A stretch of DNA of 64,000 bases from Gossypium raimondii (lineage: Eukaryota; Streptophyta; Magnoliopsida; Malvales; Malvaceae). This document shows, piece by piece, positions 60,899 through 64,000 of the stretch (positions within the stretch are counted from its first letter, which is position 1; each line of letters opens with the position of its first letter). The stretch covers positions 51,308,390 through 51,372,389 of the forward strand of contig NC_068576.1 in NCBI RefSeq assembly GCF_025698545.1. Direction: 5' to 3'. Under the pieces are notes generated by a model. It saw nothing but the letters and a program-made list of their open reading frames with translations, did not search any database and had not been told where the DNA came from. A program made the translations under genes and the position numbers.

Positions 60899-63529
60899 TG
60901 TAATCACTGAATTTTGTCCGGGATTAATTTCGTGTTTGAAAAAAAAAAGAATTTTTTTATTTTTTGCATTTTAACCCCTGTACTTTTCAAAATATACATT
61001 TTGACCCCAAACTTTTCTAAAATTTACATTTTGACCCCAAAACTTCTTAAAATTACATTTTGACCCTTAGATTTTCTCAAAATTACACTTTGACCCCTAA
61101 ACTCTCAAGAAATTACATTTTGGCCCATATTTTGCTAAAATTACGCTTTTGCCCCAGAAACTTTGCATCCCATGCAATTTAGTCCTTCTGACTTGTCAAA
61201 TCGCCGCAAGCAACCGCCGAGCCTACCCTCCCCAAATAGGGCTACTCCAAAGACCTCCCTAGGCCATGATGGCTCCTCTACCACCGAAAACATTTAGAAA
61301 GAAGACAAATTTGAGAGATTAAAAGGAAGAAATGGAGAGTGAATGGGGGTTCTTTTTTGCAAAAGAAAGAAAGAAAACTAAGAAAACAGCAAAAAAAATC
61401 AAACAAAAAGAGCAACGAAAGGGCCCTCACCACCGTCAAGCTCTCCCAACCACCGCCTTCACCACCACTGTGTCCACCGCCGTGCCTTGCATTCTTCTAA
61501 CCACCGTTGCACCTACAAAGCAAAGCACAAAGCAAAAACAAAAAGAAGAAACAAAACAGCAAGCAAAAATAGCAACCAAAAAGGAAGAAGAGAAGAAAGA
61601 AAGGAGAAAGAGAGGAGAAGGAGTCGTGTCGGCCACCGCAACACCGGACGAAGAGGCGTCGGCGGCGTTGGGCTAGAGTTCAGCCCCGAAGAGGAAGGAA
61701 AAAAGGAAGAAAAAAAGAAGAAAAAGAGAGAAGAAAGGAAGGAAAAAAAAAGAAAAAATATATTTTTTTAAAACCCAGTCGGGTTGACCCGACCCGACCC
61801 GACCCGCACCGACCCGATCCAACACCCAGCAGCCCCCCAAAAAAAACAAAACGCCCAAAAAAAACAAAACAGCAAAAAAAAAACAGAATAGCAAAAAAGA
61901 ACAAAGCAGGCCCAAACCAAGCCCAGCGCAGCCCAACAAGAAGCAGGCCAGCCCAGTCCAGCGTCAGGCCCAGTGCTCAGCAGCCCAGCAGCTTCAGCCC
62001 AGTCCTTTGACAGCCCAAATTTGGTAGCCCAACATCTATTAGGCCGAGAAGAAGAAAAAGAGAAAAGAGGAAAAGGGGGCTTTTGGTAATTTCATAAATT
62101 TTTAAATTTAGTTCATTTATTTAAATATTGTATTATTTCAATTAAATTAGTATTTTTAAAATAGTTTTTTTAGAAATTTTGTTACATTTATTTTACTCGT
62201 ATTTTTTAAAAATAAAAAAAATATTTAATGCATAAGTCAACGAACCGATTTAATTTTAAGTCATCGAATTCATTGCTATGTTGGGTGAATATCGATGGCT
62301 CGTGTTAAATACGGGACGCCCTTCTAAAAATCGAAAATATTCAAAATTCCTCTTATTTTAATAAAAATTCTCGTATTTTATTAGAATCTCGATTAAATAT
62401 CAAATTGAATCGATTTAACACTAATTCGATGATTTCATCGCCATGTAGGGGTGAATATCATAGTTTCGTGTTAAATACGGTATGTTTTTAAAAAAATAAA
62501 AATAAAAATTCGTGTTTCAAATTTTCGTATTTTCAAATATTACTCGTATTTTAAAATTTTCGACTTTTAACATTTTCAAGAGTTTTCGTGTTTCACAAAT
62601 ATTAGTGTTTTAAAATTTTTGTGTTTCAAAAATTTTCGTGTTTTCAAAATTTTAATGTTTTCGTGTTTTCAAAAAATTCTCGTGTTTTCAAAAAATTTTC
62701 GTGTTTCAAATATTTTCGTGTTTTCAAAATTTTCATGTTTTCGTGTTTTCAAAAAAAATTCTCGTGTTTTAAAAAAAATTCATGTTTTAAAAAATTCATG
62801 TTTTCGAAATTTTCGTGTTTTCAAAATTTTTCGTGTCATAAAAATTCTCGTGTTTCAAAAATTTTCGTGTTTTCAAAATTTTCATGTTTTCGTGTTTTCA
62901 AAAAAAATTCTCGTGTTTTTAAAAAAATTTCGTGTTTTTAAAAAAAAATACATGTTTTCGAAATTTTCGTGTTTTCAAAATTTTTCGTGTCATAAAAATA
63001 CTCGTGTTTCAAAAATTTTCGTGTTTTCAAAATTTTCATGTTTTCGGGTTTTCAAAAAATTCTCGTGTTTTCAAAAAATTCTCGTGTTTCAAAAATCTTC
63101 GTGTTTTCAAAAATTATTATTTTGTTTCAAAGTTGTCGTGTTTAAAAACAAAAAAAAAGTTTTCTCAAGTTTCAATCGGATCACAATTAAATATTAAATT
63201 GAACTTGTATTTTTGAAAATTAAGACAACGCGCGTTTTACGAGATACTAATTTTGGGCGTCGCGAGGGTGCTAATACCTTCCTCGCAGAATCGACTCCGA
63301 ACCCTAATTTTCTCTGGATTTTACGTGGACCTAAAATTGCCTCTTTTTTAGAAAAGTTTAAAAATAAAATTTTCTTCTGAAAAGAGAATTTTGTAGGTGT
63401 CCGATCACACCTGGAAAAAAGATCGGTGGCGACTCCTTTTCAAATAAAGTCGAGATTCAATTTTCAAATTTTCAAATTTTCAATAATCACTTCAATTAGC
63501 GCCTACACCAAAATTTTTAGGTCGCTACA
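60899..63529 (+). repeat. 3' LTR of the Ogre-like element
   Basis: 2631 bases, closely matching the 5' LTR with scattered substitutions and length differences in homopolymer tracts. It has a 159-base segment (63339-63497) absent from the 5' LTR, bounded by AATT repeats. The TTTTCGTGTTTTC repeat array is at about 62520-63140. Open frames of up to 192 codons arise from this array and are not genes. Confidence 0.9.
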
Positions 63530-64000
63530 ATTATTATTTTAATAATTATACTTTTTATCAAATTTATGAAAAAAAATCAAAAACCCCATCTTCCAAGTTA
63601 TTGTGCTTGTTCCTTTAATTTTCCTTCTTTTGATTTGGAATTTTCTTTTAAGTGAAATCTATTGATTTAATTGATAAGACTATAGATGATGTCTTTAATC
63701 ATCATCTTAAAATGGGATGGGTATCATGCCAATTATCTGAGTAATCACTAATAGTTTAATTATTTATATAAAATTCCTTATTCTACCCAAAAAAAAACGC
63801 CTAATTAAAAAAGTATTTATTATTAGGATGCTTTTATTTTAATCACTCAAAATAATTTTTTTGTATTTTTATCACTTTACTTTTAAAACATTTTCATTTT
63901 AGTCACTCACTCTTTAAATCTCTAATGATGGTTAACTATATATGCCACATAATGTTTACACTTTCATTTTAATCACTCAACTTATTAGTCGCTTTCATTT
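63530..64000. other. Host DNA right of the retrotransposon
   Basis: Begins with the ATTAT target copy and is AT-rich and non-coding. Phrases such as TTTTAGTCACTCACTC and TTTTAATCACTCAA near the end suggest another non-coding repeat running off the window, but no terminus is visible. Confidence 0.5.

Larger units (their letters stand above)
44080..63529 (+). mobile_element. Tat/Ogre-like Ty3-gypsy LTR retrotransposon, 19.45 kb
   Basis: Two LTRs start TGTAATCACTGAATTTTGTC (44080 and 60899) and end GGTCGCTACA (46602 and 63529). The target duplication is ATTAT (44075-44079, 63530-63534). Order inside: primer binding site, long leader, extra ORF1, gag, protease, reverse transcriptase, RNase H, second RNase H, integrase, hairpins, tandem repeats, polypurine tract. 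The extra ORF before gag, the second RNase H, large size and long 3' spacer are the features I associate with the Tat lineage, Ogre group. No chromodomain is seen. Coding frames contain several stops and shifts and a nested solo LTR, so this copy is defective. Confidence 0.9.

Noticed and set aside
62619-63216. 192-codon Phe/Lys/Ser-rich open frame
   Set aside because: Translation of the TTTTCGTGTTTTC repeat array; similar peptides appear in several frames, so it reflects composition rather than coding.

Overview
The window is plant nuclear DNA, most likely a dicot of the cotton type (Gossypium or a close Malvaceae relative; inferred from the transposon ends and protein sequences, not proven). 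It has split genes with GT-AG introns, AT-rich intergenic DNA and large nested transposons. No rRNA or tRNA gene, CRISPR array or bacterial gene was seen.

Left part, 1-28.9 kb, is a gene island. After about 4 kb of AT-rich DNA come: (i) a seven-exon, 603-residue Golgi-type putative methyltransferase of the PMT14 type (+, 5193-7727); (ii) a sixteen-exon, 436-residue RCK/MHK-type protein kinase, CDKF-4 like (+, 11047-14197), with one GC-AG intron and a probable 5' leader intron; (iii) a tail-to-tail BREVIS RADIX family gene (-, 15326-18482, 340 residues) with a probable leader intron and a TATA box near 20280; (iv) about 9 kb without a recognisable gene, including decayed LTR sequence; (v) a four-exon, 185-residue coiled-coil gene (-, 27633-28743), tentatively ASY4-like. 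All four genes have intact reading frames once the introns are removed.

Right part, 29-64 kb, is a transposon nest. A LINE (-, 30607-35980) flanked by an almost perfect 17-bp target duplication sits inside an older LTR-type sequence. A 6.74-kb CACTA-type DNA element (37096-43835; 33-bp terminal inverted repeats, 3-bp AAT duplication) has no visible transposase. It carries two correctly spliced-looking exons of a peroxisomal citrate synthase gene, exons of a second unrecognised gene, arrays of GCGGCG-type subterminal repeats and a duplicated telomere-like block.

A 19.45-kb Tat/Ogre-like Ty3-gypsy retrotransposon (44080-63529, ATTAT duplication) follows, with two LTRs, a primer binding site, an extra ORF before gag, gag-protease, RT, two RNase H domains, integrase, a polypurine tract and structured 3' repeats. 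Its coding frames are broken by stops and frameshifts. A 2.5-kb solo LTR with an AATCT duplication has landed in its first ORF.

The most interesting signals are the gene-capturing CACTA element; two consecutive leader hairpins that both present the same palindrome (a candidate RNA dimerisation signal); and a pair of 3' hairpins whose stems differ by compensatory changes.
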